From positions 62,001 through 126,000 of the forward strand of contig JAJYCQ010000001.1 of NCBI GenBank assembly GCA_021778315.1: a stretch of 64,000 bases of DNA, written 5' to 3'. Both the position numbers and the translations under genes were made by a program. Of the stretch, positions 51,376 through 61,704 are shown piece by piece. The notes under the pieces were generated by a model. It was given only the letters and a program-made list of their open reading frames with translations, had not been told where the DNA came from and did not search any database. Every line of letters starts with the position of its first letter. Positions within the stretch are counted from its first letter, which is position 1. The DNA is from Acidobacteriota bacterium (lineage in GTDB: Bacteria; Acidobacteriota; Terriglobia; Terriglobales; Acidobacteriaceae).

Positions 51376-53163
51376 GTGATCCCGTTCAAGCTCGGCTGTG
51401 CCTCGACGATGCTCTGCCTTCTCAGCGCTGCCACTGCGCAGCAGCCCGCAAGCACCAAGCCGCATTCCCCGGCGCAGGACCGCCGCCTCAACGCGATCAC
51501 CACCGCCGAAGACGCCTGGCGCAAAGCCCAGCGAGGAGCCCCCGACGAAGATCATCCCCGCAAGATTCTAGCCGAGCTGCCCAGCGTTGACGCCGCCACC
51601 CAGCAAGCCGATCTAGCTCATTGGCAGGGTGTCCTCCGCCAGGTCGACGCCCTCCAGCCTTCCGCCCTCTCGCCCACCGAGCGAGTCAACTACCAGGTCT
51701 TCCGCGCCCAGCTCATCAGCCTCATCAACGCCCAGACCTTCCGCGAATACGAGCGTCCCGCGAACTCCGACTCCACCTTCTGGTCCGACGAAGAAGAGGT
51801 CACCCGCCTCCCCTTCAAGACCGAGCAGGACTACCTCAACTACATCGCACAGCTCCACGACATCCCGCGCTACTTCCGCGAAAACATCGCTAACATGCAA
51901 GCCGGCCTCGCCCGCGGCTTCACTCCTCCGAAGGTCACGCTCACCGGCCGCGACGCGTCGCTCGTCCCCGTCGCCACCGCCAAAACTCCCGAGAGCACGG
52001 TCTACTTCAAGCCCTTCGAGAAGATGCCCGCAAGCATCCCCGCCGACGACCAGAAGAAGCTGCGAGCCGAGGCCGCCGCCGCCATCCGGGCCGACGTCAT
52101 CCCCTCCTACGCCACGCTCCTCACCTTCTTCCGCGACGACTACATCCCCCACGCCCAGACCTCGCTCGCCGCCGAATCCCTCCCCAACGGCAAAGCCTAC
52201 TACCAGTCCAAAATCCTTGAGTTCACCACCCTAACGCTTACCCCCGGCCAGATCCACGCGATTGGCCTCAGCGAAATGGCCGGCATCCATGCGGAGATGC
52301 TCACCGCCATGCAGCAAAGCGGCTTCAAGGGCGATCTCCCAGCCTTCCTCAACTTCCTCCGCACCGATCCGCAGTTCTACGCGAAGACGCAGCAGGACCT
52401 CCTCATGCGAGCCGCCTTCATCGCCAAAGAATTCGACGGCGTCGCCTCCGACTACTTCGGCTATCTCCCCCGCCGCCGCTTCGGAATCAAGCCCGTGCCC
52501 GCCGAAATCGCGCCCTTCTACACCTCCGCGAGAGGAGGCCCCGGAGTCTATCTCGTCAACACCTACGACCTCCCCGCACGAGGCCTCTACTCTCTGCCCG
52601 CGCTTACCCTGCACGAGTCCGCCCCCGGCCACGCCTTCCAGATGCCCATCGCCGAGGAGGTCGTCAAAGCCCGCCATCTGCCTAAGTTTCGCAACGCCTA
52701 CATCTCTGCCTACGGCGAAGGCTGGGCGCTCTACTGCGAGCGCCTCGGCACCGAAATGGGCATGTACCACACGCCCTACGACACCTTCGGCATGCTCAGC
52801 TATCAAGCCTGGCGAGCCGCCCGCCTCGTCGTCGATACCGGAGTCCACGCACAGGGCTGGACGCGCGAACAGGCGCAGCAATACCTCCGCGAAAACACCG
52901 CTCTCTCGGACCACGAGATCGAGACCGAAGTCGACCGCTACATCTCCTGGCCCGGCCAGGCGCTCTCCTACTATCTGGGCGAGATGGCGATCCTCAAAGC
53001 TCGCCACAAAGCCGAAGCCGCACTCGGCCCGAAGTTCAACATCCGAGCCTTCCACGACGCCGTCCTCGAGCTCGGCTGCGTGCCTCTCCCCGTCCTCACC
53101 CAGCACATCGACGAGTTCATCGCCAAGGGCGGCATCGGCCCCTATCCCGACATGGAACAATAG
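51376..53163 (+). CDS. Exported DUF885-family protein (zinc-metallopeptidase-like)
   Basis: A 595-residue secreted protein; the signal peptide is about 1-20 (IPFKLGCASTMLCLLSAATA). The C-terminal half carries the DUF885 hallmark LTLHESAPGHAFQMP, with His413, Glu414 and His419 forming an HExxxxH-type motif, and YGEGWALYCERLGTEMGM, which supplies a further Glu. DRYISWPGQALSYYLGEMAI is also conserved in the family. The motif suggests a metal-dependent hydrolase, but no reaction is established. AGGAG precedes the GTG start. It heads a run of exported peptidases and is convergent with the S9 gene. Confidence 0.85.
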   Translation: MIPFKLGCASTMLCLLSAATAQQPASTKPHSPAQDRRLNAITTAEDAWRKAQRGAPDEDHPRKILAELPSVDAATQQADLAHWQGVLRQVDALQPSALSPTERVNYQVFRAQLISLINAQTFREYERPANSDSTFWSDEEEVTRLPFKTEQDYLNYIAQLHDIPRYFRENIANMQAGLARGFTPPKVTLTGRDASLVPVATAKTPESTVYFKPFEKMPASIPADDQKKLRAEAAAAIRADVIPSYATLLTFFRDDYIPHAQTSLAAESLPNGKAYYQSKILEFTTLTLTPGQIHAIGLSEMAGIHAEMLTAMQQSGFKGDLPAFLNFLRTDPQFYAKTQQDLLMRAAFIAKEFDGVASDYFGYLPRRRFGIKPVPAEIAPFYTSARGGPGVYLVNTYDLPARGLYSLPALTLHESAPGHAFQMPIAEEVVKARHLPKFRNAYISAYGEGWALYCERLGTEMGMYHTPYDTFGMLSYQAWRAARLVVDTGVHAQGWTREQAQQYLRENTALSDHEIETEVDRYISWPGQALSYYLGEMAILKARHKAEAALGPKFNIRAFHDAVLELGCVPLPVLTQHIDEFIAKGGIGPYPDMEQ

Positions 53164-53194
53164 CGTTCTGTGACTGCTGGGTTTGCTTAATGCC

Positions 53195-55150
53195 TTATGG
53201 GTTGTACTTCGCCAACCACGCGCCAATCTCATCGAAGACATTGATCCGCTGCTGCCACAGGGAAGGGAAGTGCGGCGACCCCGGATACGTCACCATGCGA
53301 GTCACCTTACCGCGAGCCACCAGCACCTCAAAGTACTCGCGCCCCTGGTACGTCGGCACTCGCACATCGGCGGCGCCATGCAGAATCAGCAGCGGCGTCG
53401 TCACGTTCTTCGCAAAGTCCACGGCAGAAAACCTCGTGAACGCGCTCGGATCGTCCTCTGGCCACCGAGCGTCGAAGTCCGTCTGATACACGTCGCTCGT
53501 AAAAATAAACGAGCCCCAATCCGTAATCCCCGCGCCTTCAATCGCCGCCTTGTAGCGGTGGGTCTGCGTCACCGTCCACGACGTCATAAACCCGCCGGCA
53601 CTCCATCCAAAGATCGCGAGCCGCTGCGGATCGGCCCATCCCTGCGCAATCGCAAAGTCAGTAGCGGAGTCGACATCCTCATACGCGCGGTCGCCAAAGT
53701 GCTGATAGATCGCAGCCAGATGAGCGTCGCCATATCCCGTAGACCCGCGATACTCCGGCTGCAGCACCACGTACCCCAGCCCCGCGATGCTGCGCGAGAA
53801 TGGATCAAGCCCCAGCCGGTCATTCGCCTCTGGGCCGCCATGCGGCAGCACCAGGAACGGATACTTCTTACCCTCGACATACCCCGCGGGGAACGTAGCA
53901 ATGCCCTCCAGCTCAACGCCCTGCCTGCTCTTCCAATGCACCACGCGCACCGGCCCCAGCTCCACATTCTCGAGCGCCTTCTCCCCCTCGCTGGTGATGC
54001 GCCGCAGCTCGCCCCCACTCGGCACGGCCACATTCGCCGTATGCGTCGGATCGCTGACGGCAAACGCCATCTGTTCCGCAGCAGCCTTGTACGGCGACGA
54101 AGTCGGCAGACTCACACCGCCCTCCGGCCACGCGTACGCCAGCGTCAATCTGCCATCGCGATAGCTGTCCACCTCGTTGCGAACACCATGCGCGATCTCC
54201 ACGAAAATATTCCCGTGCCCATCCGCGCCCATCGCGTTCGCCGTCGTCGCCAGCTGCGGCGTTCGGTCCGTCACCGCACCGCCACTGGTGGCCACGGTGT
54301 ACAGATGATCCGGCGTCTGCGTCGGAGCGGAGGTGCTCAGAAACGCAATCTCCGTCGCACCAACAAACACCACCGACGACACAGAATTATCCACCGTCGC
54401 CACATGCCGCAGCTCGCCTGCGGCCGCACCCACAGTCACCCCACACAGATCAAGCTGCGACCGCATCTCATGGTTCCCAATCTTCGTCGTGCTCGACAAC
54501 AGCACCAGCTCCGTTCCATCCGGAGACCACGCCACCGGCAGCCCCTGCGCGCCCTCACCTCCCGCCAGATCATGCACCGCTGCGCATGCCCACGCTCCAC
54601 CCGTCCCATCCGCACGCACCACGTATAGGCTCGTCTCGTCAGGCTCAATCACCGTCCTCCTCCCGTCCAGGGCATCCGGCAATCGAGGATCAGCCAGCAG
54701 CGCAAACCGCGTTCCATCCGGCGACGGCAGCATCCCGTCTACGCCGCGAGGCAGCACCACCAGCGTCGTCGGCGCAGCCGCGGCCGTCTCCCCCTTCATC
54801 GCAAACACCGCGAACTGCGGAGCTCCATTCACCTTCCACGAGCCATACAGAGCCCCACCGCCCGGCATAAATCCCTGGGGAGAAAATCCCTCCGGAAGCG
54901 TGAGCTTCACCGCGCCCGTGCCGTCCGGATGAATGAACCAGAACTCGCGCCCGCCCGGCCCGCTCTCCGCGCCATACGCCACCCGGTAGAGAATCGTCGC
55001 ACCCTCCGGCGACACCGCCACCGGAGTCGCGCTGCGCGACGCTGCCCAGTCATGCACCGTATAAGCGTGCCGCGCCGGAGCCTGTGCCCCAGCCACCGCA
55101 AGCGTTGTAAGCGACAGGGAAATTCCAAAGAGGCTGCAGACGAAACGCAT
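53195..55150 (-). CDS. Exported S9-family peptidase (acylaminoacyl/dipeptidyl-peptidase-like)
   Basis: Serine peptidase that trims short peptides, probably in the periplasm. The 651 residues begin with a signal peptide (MRFVCSLFGISLSLTTLAVA, cleavage near GAQA), followed by a seven-bladed propeller region (about 30-390) with VSPEGATILYRV, PDGTRFALLADP and WSPDGTELVLLSS. The alpha/beta-hydrolase domain has PFLVLPHGGPEANDRLG, the nucleophile elbow FGWSAGGFM (Ser517), the acid in LILHGAADVRVP and the base in YPGSPHFPSLW. AGGAG precedes the ATG at 55150. It is divergent to the S10 gene across 110 bases. Confidence 0.9.
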   Translation of the reverse strand: MRFVCSLFGISLSLTTLAVAGAQAPARHAYTVHDWAASRSATPVAVSPEGATILYRVAYGAESGPGGREFWFIHPDGTGAVKLTLPEGFSPQGFMPGGGALYGSWKVNGAPQFAVFAMKGETAAAAPTTLVVLPRGVDGMLPSPDGTRFALLADPRLPDALDGRRTVIEPDETSLYVVRADGTGGAWACAAVHDLAGGEGAQGLPVAWSPDGTELVLLSSTTKIGNHEMRSQLDLCGVTVGAAAGELRHVATVDNSVSSVVFVGATEIAFLSTSAPTQTPDHLYTVATSGGAVTDRTPQLATTANAMGADGHGNIFVEIAHGVRNEVDSYRDGRLTLAYAWPEGGVSLPTSSPYKAAAEQMAFAVSDPTHTANVAVPSGGELRRITSEGEKALENVELGPVRVVHWKSRQGVELEGIATFPAGYVEGKKYPFLVLPHGGPEANDRLGLDPFSRSIAGLGYVVLQPEYRGSTGYGDAHLAAIYQHFGDRAYEDVDSATDFAIAQGWADPQRLAIFGWSAGGFMTSWTVTQTHRYKAAIEGAGITDWGSFIFTSDVYQTDFDARWPEDDPSAFTRFSAVDFAKNVTTPLLILHGAADVRVPTYQGREYFEVLVARGKVTRMVTYPGSPHFPSLWQQRINVFDEIGAWLAKYNP

Positions 55151-55260
55151 GGAGGAGACTCCTGAATAGTTTGCAGATGAGAGTAGCACCCATGGCCAAA
55201 CGGGTATACTGCACTCCTGCAACGTTGGATCCTATTCACATCTTCAGCACCGGAGTCAGC

Positions 55261-56919
55261 ATGTCTTCACAGGTTCGACGCACGTTCTCTTGTCTCTCAG
55301 CAGCCGTCCTTTTGTTCGCCTCCTCCTCCCTCGCGCAGGACCATCACGCCGACAAAACCACCACCACCACCGCCGCCTCCGAGCCCGCCCAGCCCACCGC
55401 CACCACGCCTGACTCCATCACCGAAGGCTCCGTCACCGCTGGCGGCAAGGCAATCGCCTACAAAGCCGTCGCCGGCCTCATCACCGTCGGAGCCACCGAC
55501 CAGCAGGACGCCATGCTCGGCCTCGACGGCAAGCTCCTCCCCGACTCCGGAGTCGAGCTCCCCGCCAAGCCCGAGGACCGGCCCGCGACCGCGACCCTGT
55601 TCTACACCGCCTACTTCGCCAAGGGCGTCGACGCCGCCACCCGCCCCGTCGTCTTCATCTACAACGGAGGCCCCGGCTCCGCCACCATGTACCTCCGCAT
55701 GGCCAGCTTCGGCCCCGTCCGCGTCGTGCTTCCGGACCTCGACCACCCCGCCGGCGGCCCCTACAAGATCGTGCCCAACGAGGACACGCTTCTCGACACC
55801 GCCGACCTCGTCTTCATCGACGCTCCCGGCACCGGCTACGGCCGCGTCATGGGCAAGGACGCCAACAAGGCCTTCTACGGCATCGATCAGGACGCCGCCG
55901 CCTTCCAGCGTTTCATCCGCCGCTTCCTCACCAAGTACGACCGCTGGAACTCGCCGCGCTTCCTCTTCGGTGAGAGCTACGGCACCACCCGCGACGCCGC
56001 CCTCTCCGCGGCTCTGCAGCACCACGGCGTCGATCTTAACGGCGTCGTCTTCCTCTCGCAGATATTAAGCTTCGACGACTCCGCCGATGGCTCCGACGGC
56101 AATCCCGGCACCGACAACGGCTTTTACCTCGCTCTCCCCAGCTTCGCCGCCACCGCCTGGTACCACCACAAGGTTCCCGGCCAGCCCGCTGAGCTGCAGC
56201 CGTGGCTGCATGAGGTTGAGCAGTTCTCGCTCGGCGATTACGCCAGCGCCCTCCTCCAGGGTGCCGACCTCGACGCAACGAAGAAGGCCGCCGTCGCCGC
56301 CAAGCTCGAAAGCTACACCGGAATCCCCGCGGCCACGTGGATCAAGGCGAACCTTCGCCTCACCGGAGGCCAGTTCGCGCAGGACCTCCTCGGCAGCACC
56401 GGCGAGACCACCGGCCGCCTCGACTCCCGCTGGAACGGCCCCAGCATGAACCCCATGAACTCCGAAACGGATTACGACCCCTTCACCGAGTCCATCGAGT
56501 CCGCCATCCAGTCCGCCATGAACACCTACGCCCACACCACCCTCCACTTCGGCGAAAACATGACCTACGAGCCCAGCGCCCGCATGGGCGGATTCAACTG
56601 GGATATGGCCGTCAAGTCGCCCAGCGGTGAAGGAGGCTGGCCCGGAACCAGCTCCAACGTCGAGGCCGACCTCGCCTACACCATGAAGGTCAATCCCAAG
56701 ATGCACATCCTGCTCATGGGAGGCTACTTTGATCTCGGCACTCTCTACTTCGGAGCCACGTACGAGATGAAGCACCTTCCCATCCCCGCCAGCTTGCAGA
56801 AGAACATCGCCTACAAGTTTTTCCCCACCGGCCACATGGTCTACGTCAACCCCGAGGCGCGCACAGGCCTGCGCGACCGCACCGCCGAGTTCATCCGCGA
56901 CAACGAAAAGGGCCAGTAA
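55261..56919 (+). CDS. Exported S10-family serine carboxypeptidase
   Basis: Removes C-terminal amino acids from peptides at acid pH. The 552 residues begin with a signal peptide (MSSQVRRTFSCLSAAVLLFA, cleavage after SLAQ), then a His/Thr-rich linker. Catalytic elements are the substrate-binding FIYNGGPGSATMYLRMASFGP, the nucleophile elbow FGESYGTT (Ser239), and the C-terminal MGGYFDLGT (Asp) and FFPTGHMVYVN (His). Bacterial S10 enzymes of this size are typical of acidic-soil acidobacteria (recollection). The ATG at 55261 is preferred; the frame is open 30 codons upstream. It ends before an 18-bp terminator hairpin. Confidence 0.9.
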   Translation: MSSQVRRTFSCLSAAVLLFASSSLAQDHHADKTTTTTAASEPAQPTATTPDSITEGSVTAGGKAIAYKAVAGLITVGATDQQDAMLGLDGKLLPDSGVELPAKPEDRPATATLFYTAYFAKGVDAATRPVVFIYNGGPGSATMYLRMASFGPVRVVLPDLDHPAGGPYKIVPNEDTLLDTADLVFIDAPGTGYGRVMGKDANKAFYGIDQDAAAFQRFIRRFLTKYDRWNSPRFLFGESYGTTRDAALSAALQHHGVDLNGVVFLSQILSFDDSADGSDGNPGTDNGFYLALPSFAATAWYHHKVPGQPAELQPWLHEVEQFSLGDYASALLQGADLDATKKAAVAAKLESYTGIPAATWIKANLRLTGGQFAQDLLGSTGETTGRLDSRWNGPSMNPMNSETDYDPFTESIESAIQSAMNTYAHTTLHFGENMTYEPSARMGGFNWDMAVKSPSGEGGWPGTSSNVEADLAYTMKVNPKMHILLMGGYFDLGTLYFGATYEMKHLPIPASLQKNIAYKFFPTGHMVYVNPEARTGLRDRTAEFIRDNEKGQ

Positions 56920-56937
56920 CCCCCACCACGAATCACT

Positions 56938-56977
56938 ACGAGCAAAGGCCGGGCAACGCTGCCCGGCCTTTGCTCGT
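56938..56977 (+). terminator. Strong terminator after the S10 gene
   Basis: A perfect 18-bp stem (ACGAGCAAAGGCCGGGCA and its complement) with loop ACGC starts 18 bases after the stop codon and is followed by TCC-rich sequence. The design matches the one at 48481. Confidence 0.92.
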
Positions 56978-57128
56978 TCCTGCCTTCTCCAATATCGCCC
57001 AGCCCGCAGCCTAAAGTTCTCCGGCCAATCTGCCGATACCTCCCATAGCGTGTAGTCGCAGTCGCCGTGCCTTCCACACCGGGCCTACCTCGTCGCCACG
57101 CACGGCGCTGCCAGGCACCGCGCCAATC

Positions 57129-59426
57129 ATGGGGTTCGTTATCAAAGCCTTCTCCGCAGTCCTCACCCTCGCGCTCACCGCCACCGTTCTTACCCTGAGC
57201 GGCTGTTCAGGCATGGCCGGAGTTCGCTTTCCACCCACGCCCGCACAGGCCTCCATTGGACACCTCCACGGCAGCGTCTTTGGAGGCCATGCCCCCATCG
57301 TTGACTCGCACATCTTTCTGCTCGAAGCCATGGCTTCCGGAACCTCCTCCAGCGGCTACGCCACCATGGCGACGTCCCTGCTCTCGGCCTCCTCGACCGC
57401 CACCGGTTCCACCTATCCCGTCACCCAGGATCTCGTTACCGGCAGCCCTACCTACGGTCTCTACTACGTCACCTCCGACGCCTCCGGAGGCGTCGATGTC
57501 ACCGGAGACTACACCTGCGACGTGGGCGACCCCGTCTACTTCTACACCTCGGGAGGCTCTCCCAACGTCAGCTTCCCCCTCGCCATTACAGCCATCTCCA
57601 CGACATCATCGCGCGGCATCTCGACCTACACCTTTACTGCCACAAACCAGCTCTACACGGGGCAGAGCGTCCAGTTTTCCAAATTCAGCCTGGGCGGCAA
57701 GTGGTCCATCCTGAACGGCACCACGCAGACCGTCCTCGCGACTCCCACCGCCTCGACCTTCATGATCTCCACGCCCATCGCCCCGGGCAGCGGAGCCGAC
57801 GCTCAGGCGGGATCTGCGATCTTGGTCGGAGCGACCAATCCTTCCATCGTCAACCTCGCGATGGTCGGCCTCTGCCCAAGCGTTGGAAACTTTGCCACCG
57901 GCCCGAGCGCCGTCCAATACGTCTACATCAACGAGGTCTCGACCGTAGCCTTCGGCTATGCGATGTCCGGCTTCGCCTCAGACGCCCTGCATGTCGGAAG
58001 CTCCGCCACCAATCTCATCGGCCTCCAGAACGCTGCCCTCAACGCCGCCAGCCTCTACAACGTGCAGGGAGCTCCGCTCGGTCCGCAGCACGCCGGAGAA
58101 GGCCAGATCGCCAACCAGATCACGCCCGCCGGCAACGGCACCGTCCCCCAGGCAGAGCTCGACACCCTCGCCAACATTCTCGCCTCCTGCGTCGATTCGC
58201 CCAACACGGTGACCATTTCCTCTGCCACCTGCAACACCCTCTTTGCCTCCGCCACCAGCAACGGAACCCCCAGCGGCACCAAGCCCAAAGACATCGCGAC
58301 TGCCCTGATCAATATCGCCAAAAACCCTGGAACAGCGAACGTCCTCAACCTCTGGACCCTGGCTGGAGCCATCGTTCCGTTCTCTCCTGGGCTCACCTCC
58401 AAACCCACCGACTTCACCGTGGCCCTCCGCTACAACAACATCCCCTCTCCCGGCAGCATCGCCATCGACAGCCTCGGCAACGCGCTCGTCCCCACCAACT
58501 CCACCTCGGGCTACGTCACCAAACTCTCGCCCGCCGGAGCCGTCCTCGCCACCAGCGCCACCGGAGGCAGCGGCTTCAACTCTGTCGCCATCGACTCCGG
58601 CGACAATGTGTTTGTCACGGCGGGAAGCTCAAACGCCCTCTACGCCTATACCAGCAGCCTTGGGTCGGTGAGCGGGTCTCCATGGACCTCCCCGCAGATG
58701 AACTCCCCGACCTCCGTCGCCATCGATAGCAACGGCTACGTGTATGTCACCGACGGTGGAGGCTACGGCGGCTACGGCTACTTTGGCGGCTACGGCGGAG
58801 GCTCCTCCAGCGTGCGGAAGTTCAACAACTCAGCCACCTCGACTCCCATCGTCTCGTTCAACACCGCCATCAGCAACAACTGTCTGGCGGGTGTCTCGCA
58901 GATCGCCATCGATCCCAGCGGCTACATCTGGGCGACGGCCAACTCGGCGAATTCAGGATGCCGCGTCTCGAACCCCGGCGGCGCTGCCACGTTTAGCTAT
59001 ATCAGCCAGTTGTATACGCCCGGGAATATCGCAATCGACCGAGATGGCCAAGGCTGGGTAGCTCTAAAGGGCATAGGCTATCTCGCCTCCTTTACATCCT
59101 CAGGCCGGGTCAATGGCTACGGTGGCTATAACGTAGGCGGCCTCTCGTATCCAACCTGGGTCGCCATCGATGGCAGCAACAACCTATGGATCACCAACTC
59201 AGGTAACTCCTATGCGCTCTCCGAGTTCAACAGCTCCGGAGCCCCCATCACCGGGTACTACGGCTATCAACGAGGCGCCCTCAACAATCCCTCTTTCCTC
59301 GCCGTCGACGCCTCTGGCGATGTATGGGTGCCCAACCAGTCCGCCAACATTGTCACCGAGATCATCGGAGCCGCGACTCCCACCGTGACGCCCCTCTCCG
59401 CGCTACAACCCGGCCAGCGCCCCTGA
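57129..59426 (+). CDS. NHL/SMP30-like repeat lipoprotein
   Basis: A 765-residue exported lipoprotein. The signal ends in a lipobox LTLSGC with Cys26 as the lipidated residue. Residues about 40-420 are Ser/Thr/Gly-rich with two Cys pairs. Residues about 430-765 form an NHL-type propeller: PSPGSIAIDSLGNALVP, FNSVAIDSGDNVFVTAG, PTSVAIDSNGYVYVTDG, VSQIAIDPSGYIWATA, PGNIAIDRDGQGWVAL, PTWVAIDGSNNLWITN, PSFLAVDASGDVWVP, seven clear blades. A low-complexity Gly/Tyr loop (GGYGGYGYFGGYGGG) projects from one blade. The role is probably ligand binding at the cell surface. It is monocistronic after a strong terminator. Confidence 0.82.
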   Translation: MGFVIKAFSAVLTLALTATVLTLSGCSGMAGVRFPPTPAQASIGHLHGSVFGGHAPIVDSHIFLLEAMASGTSSSGYATMATSLLSASSTATGSTYPVTQDLVTGSPTYGLYYVTSDASGGVDVTGDYTCDVGDPVYFYTSGGSPNVSFPLAITAISTTSSRGISTYTFTATNQLYTGQSVQFSKFSLGGKWSILNGTTQTVLATPTASTFMISTPIAPGSGADAQAGSAILVGATNPSIVNLAMVGLCPSVGNFATGPSAVQYVYINEVSTVAFGYAMSGFASDALHVGSSATNLIGLQNAALNAASLYNVQGAPLGPQHAGEGQIANQITPAGNGTVPQAELDTLANILASCVDSPNTVTISSATCNTLFASATSNGTPSGTKPKDIATALINIAKNPGTANVLNLWTLAGAIVPFSPGLTSKPTDFTVALRYNNIPSPGSIAIDSLGNALVPTNSTSGYVTKLSPAGAVLATSATGGSGFNSVAIDSGDNVFVTAGSSNALYAYTSSLGSVSGSPWTSPQMNSPTSVAIDSNGYVYVTDGGGYGGYGYFGGYGGGSSSVRKFNNSATSTPIVSFNTAISNNCLAGVSQIAIDPSGYIWATANSANSGCRVSNPGGAATFSYISQLYTPGNIAIDRDGQGWVALKGIGYLASFTSSGRVNGYGGYNVGGLSYPTWVAIDGSNNLWITNSGNSYALSEFNSSGAPITGYYGYQRGALNNPSFLAVDASGDVWVPNQSANIVTEIIGAATPTVTPLSALQPGQRP

Positions 59427-59529
59427 GCCCCGCCCTCCCCACCAACCAAACTTCAGCACCAAACTCCTCAACTCCATCCATCCGCGATAAAGTAGCGTCA
59501 GACGCCGCAATGCCTCTCGGAGTGTGAAG

Positions 59530-61704
59530 ATGTTGAAGGATTTCTGTTTCTCGCCTGCACCGCTGTTCGCCGCACTGCTCCTCGCCAGCCTCTTCACCGC
59601 TCCCCGAGCCACCGCCCAGCAGCCCGCCACCCACTCCGCCGACGCCCCTGACTCCGGCACCTCCGCCGCCTCCACCGACAAATACCTCTGGCTCGAAGAC
59701 GTCTCCAGCCCCCGCTCCATGGCCTGGGTCAAGGCCGAGGATGCCCGCTCCCTCAAGGTCCTCGAAGCCGATCCCCGCTACCCCGCCTATCACGCCGACG
59801 CGCTCAAGATCGCCCAGGCCCCCGACCGCCTTCCCACCCCCGAGCAGATCGGTGGAGAGATCTACAACCTCTGGCGAGACGCCGACCACGTCAACGGCAT
59901 CTTCCGCAAGACCTCCCTCGCCAGCTACCTCACTCCTCAGCCCGCCTGGCAGACCGTCCTCGACTACGATGCTCTCGGCAAGCAGGACAACGTCAAGTGG
60001 GTCGCCCACGGCGTCGACTGCCTCTATCCCGGCGACCGCTACTGCATGGTCGTCCTCTCCGCCGGTGGAGAAGACGCGGACACCCAGCGCGAGTTCGATC
60101 TCAAATCCGGCAAGTTCGTCCCCTCCGGCTTCACCCTCCCGCACAGCAAGCAGGAGGTCAGCTGGCTCGACAAAGATACCCTCATCGTCGCGCGCGACTG
60201 GGGCCCCGGCAGCATGACCACCTCCGGGTATCCCTTCATCGTCAAGCTCTGGAAGCGAGGCACTCCCCTCGACACCGCCAAAGAAATCTTCCGCGGCAAA
60301 GACACCGACATCAGCGCCGGCGGCAGCACCCTCCACGACGCCAAAAATCACTCCCTCACCCTCTTCGTCCGAGGCGTCACCTTCTTCGAGCGCCAGACCT
60401 TCGTCCTCACCTCCAGCGGGCCCCGGCAGCTCAACATCCCCGCCAAGTCCAACATCTCAGGCCTCATCGACGGCCGCGTCCTCCTCACCCTCGACGAAGA
60501 CTGGAAGCCCGAAGGCCAGCTCATCACCTACAAGCAGGGCTCGCTGCTCGAGATGAAGCTCTCCGACGTCCTCAAGGATCCCTCCCACCTCAAGCCCTCC
60601 ATCGTCTTCGAGCCCACCGCCAGCGAGTTCCTCCAGGATACCGCCATCACCCGTTCGCGCCTCCTCCTCACCACGCTCGACCATGTGCAGGGCCGCGCCT
60701 ACATCTACACTCCCGGCCTCACCGGATGGACCCGCAAGCAGCTCCCCGTACCTGAAAACGTCAGCGTCGAAATCGTCTCCACCAGCTCCACCGACGACAA
60801 CTTCTTCCTCGGCATCACCGGCTTCCTCACCCCCTCCTCGCTCTATCTCGGCGACGCGGTCGCCACCACCCTCGCCCTCGAAAAGACCGAGCCCGCCCGC
60901 TTCGACGCCTCCAACGATGTCGTCGAGCAGTACGAAGCCACCTCCAAAGACGGAACCAAAATCCCCTACTTCATCGTCCATCCCAAAGACCTGCAGCTCA
61001 ACGCCGCCAACCCCGTTCTGCTCAACGCCTACGGCGGCTTCCAGGTCTCCGAGACGCCCGCGTACTCCGCCAACATTGGCAAGCTCTGGCTGGAGCACGG
61101 AGGAACCTACGTCCTCGCCAACATCCGCGGAGGCGGCGAGTTCGGCCCCGCCTGGCACGAGGCCGGCCTCAAGACCCACCGCCAGCGAATCTACGACGAC
61201 TTCGCCGCCGTCGGAGAAGACCTCATCGCCCGCAAGATCACCTCGCCCCAGCACCTCGGCATCATGGGTGGCTCCAACGGCGGCCTCCTCATGGGAGTCG
61301 AGATGACCCAGCACCCCGACCTCTGGAACGCCATCGTCATCCAGGTCCCGCTGCTCGATATGCTGCGCTTCGAGCACATCGCCGCCGGAGCCAGCTGGGT
61401 CGGCGAATACGGCTCCGTCTCCGTCCCCGCCGAGCGCGCGTTCCTCGCCGGAATCTCTCCCTACAATCAGCTCAAACCCGGAGTCCAGTACCCCGAACCC
61501 CTCATCTTCACCACCACCAAGGACGACCGTGTAGGCCCGCAGCACGCCCGCAAATTCGCCGCCAAAATGGAAGAGTTCCACGAGCCCTTCTACTACGACG
61601 AGATCATTGAAGGAGGCCACGCCGCCGGAGCCAACCTCAAGGAGCAAGCCGACACCTGGGCCCTCACCTACATCTACCTAACCCGCAAACTCATGCCCAA
61701 CTAG
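59530..61704 (+). CDS. Exported prolyl oligopeptidase (S9A)
   Basis: Serine peptidase cleaving short peptides after proline. The 724 residues begin with a signal peptide (MLKDFCFSPAPLFAALLLAS, cleavage near ATAQ), then the propeller domain, which starts YLWLEDVSSPRSMAWVKAED as in the family. The catalytic domain has NPVLLNAYGGFQVSETP, NIRGGGEFGPAWHEAG, the nucleophile elbow GGSNGGLL (Ser582), FTTTKDDRVGPQHARKF (Asp) and IIEGGHAAGA (His). GGAG lies seven bases ahead of the ATG at 59530; a GTG six bases upstream is less likely. The stop overlaps that of the convergent TetR gene by four bases. Confidence 0.93.
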   Translation: MLKDFCFSPAPLFAALLLASLFTAPRATAQQPATHSADAPDSGTSAASTDKYLWLEDVSSPRSMAWVKAEDARSLKVLEADPRYPAYHADALKIAQAPDRLPTPEQIGGEIYNLWRDADHVNGIFRKTSLASYLTPQPAWQTVLDYDALGKQDNVKWVAHGVDCLYPGDRYCMVVLSAGGEDADTQREFDLKSGKFVPSGFTLPHSKQEVSWLDKDTLIVARDWGPGSMTTSGYPFIVKLWKRGTPLDTAKEIFRGKDTDISAGGSTLHDAKNHSLTLFVRGVTFFERQTFVLTSSGPRQLNIPAKSNISGLIDGRVLLTLDEDWKPEGQLITYKQGSLLEMKLSDVLKDPSHLKPSIVFEPTASEFLQDTAITRSRLLLTTLDHVQGRAYIYTPGLTGWTRKQLPVPENVSVEIVSTSSTDDNFFLGITGFLTPSSLYLGDAVATTLALEKTEPARFDASNDVVEQYEATSKDGTKIPYFIVHPKDLQLNAANPVLLNAYGGFQVSETPAYSANIGKLWLEHGGTYVLANIRGGGEFGPAWHEAGLKTHRQRIYDDFAAVGEDLIARKITSPQHLGIMGGSNGGLLMGVEMTQHPDLWNAIVIQVPLLDMLRFEHIAAGASWVGEYGSVSVPAERAFLAGISPYNQLKPGVQYPEPLIFTTTKDDRVGPQHARKFAAKMEEFHEPFYYDEIIEGGHAAGANLKEQADTWALTYIYLTRKLMPN

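Noticed and set aside
53183..54628. Open frame of about 480 codons on the plus strand
   Set aside because: Antisense to the S9 peptidase, whose signal peptide and catalytic motifs are intact; the frame's product is Arg/His-rich nonsense.
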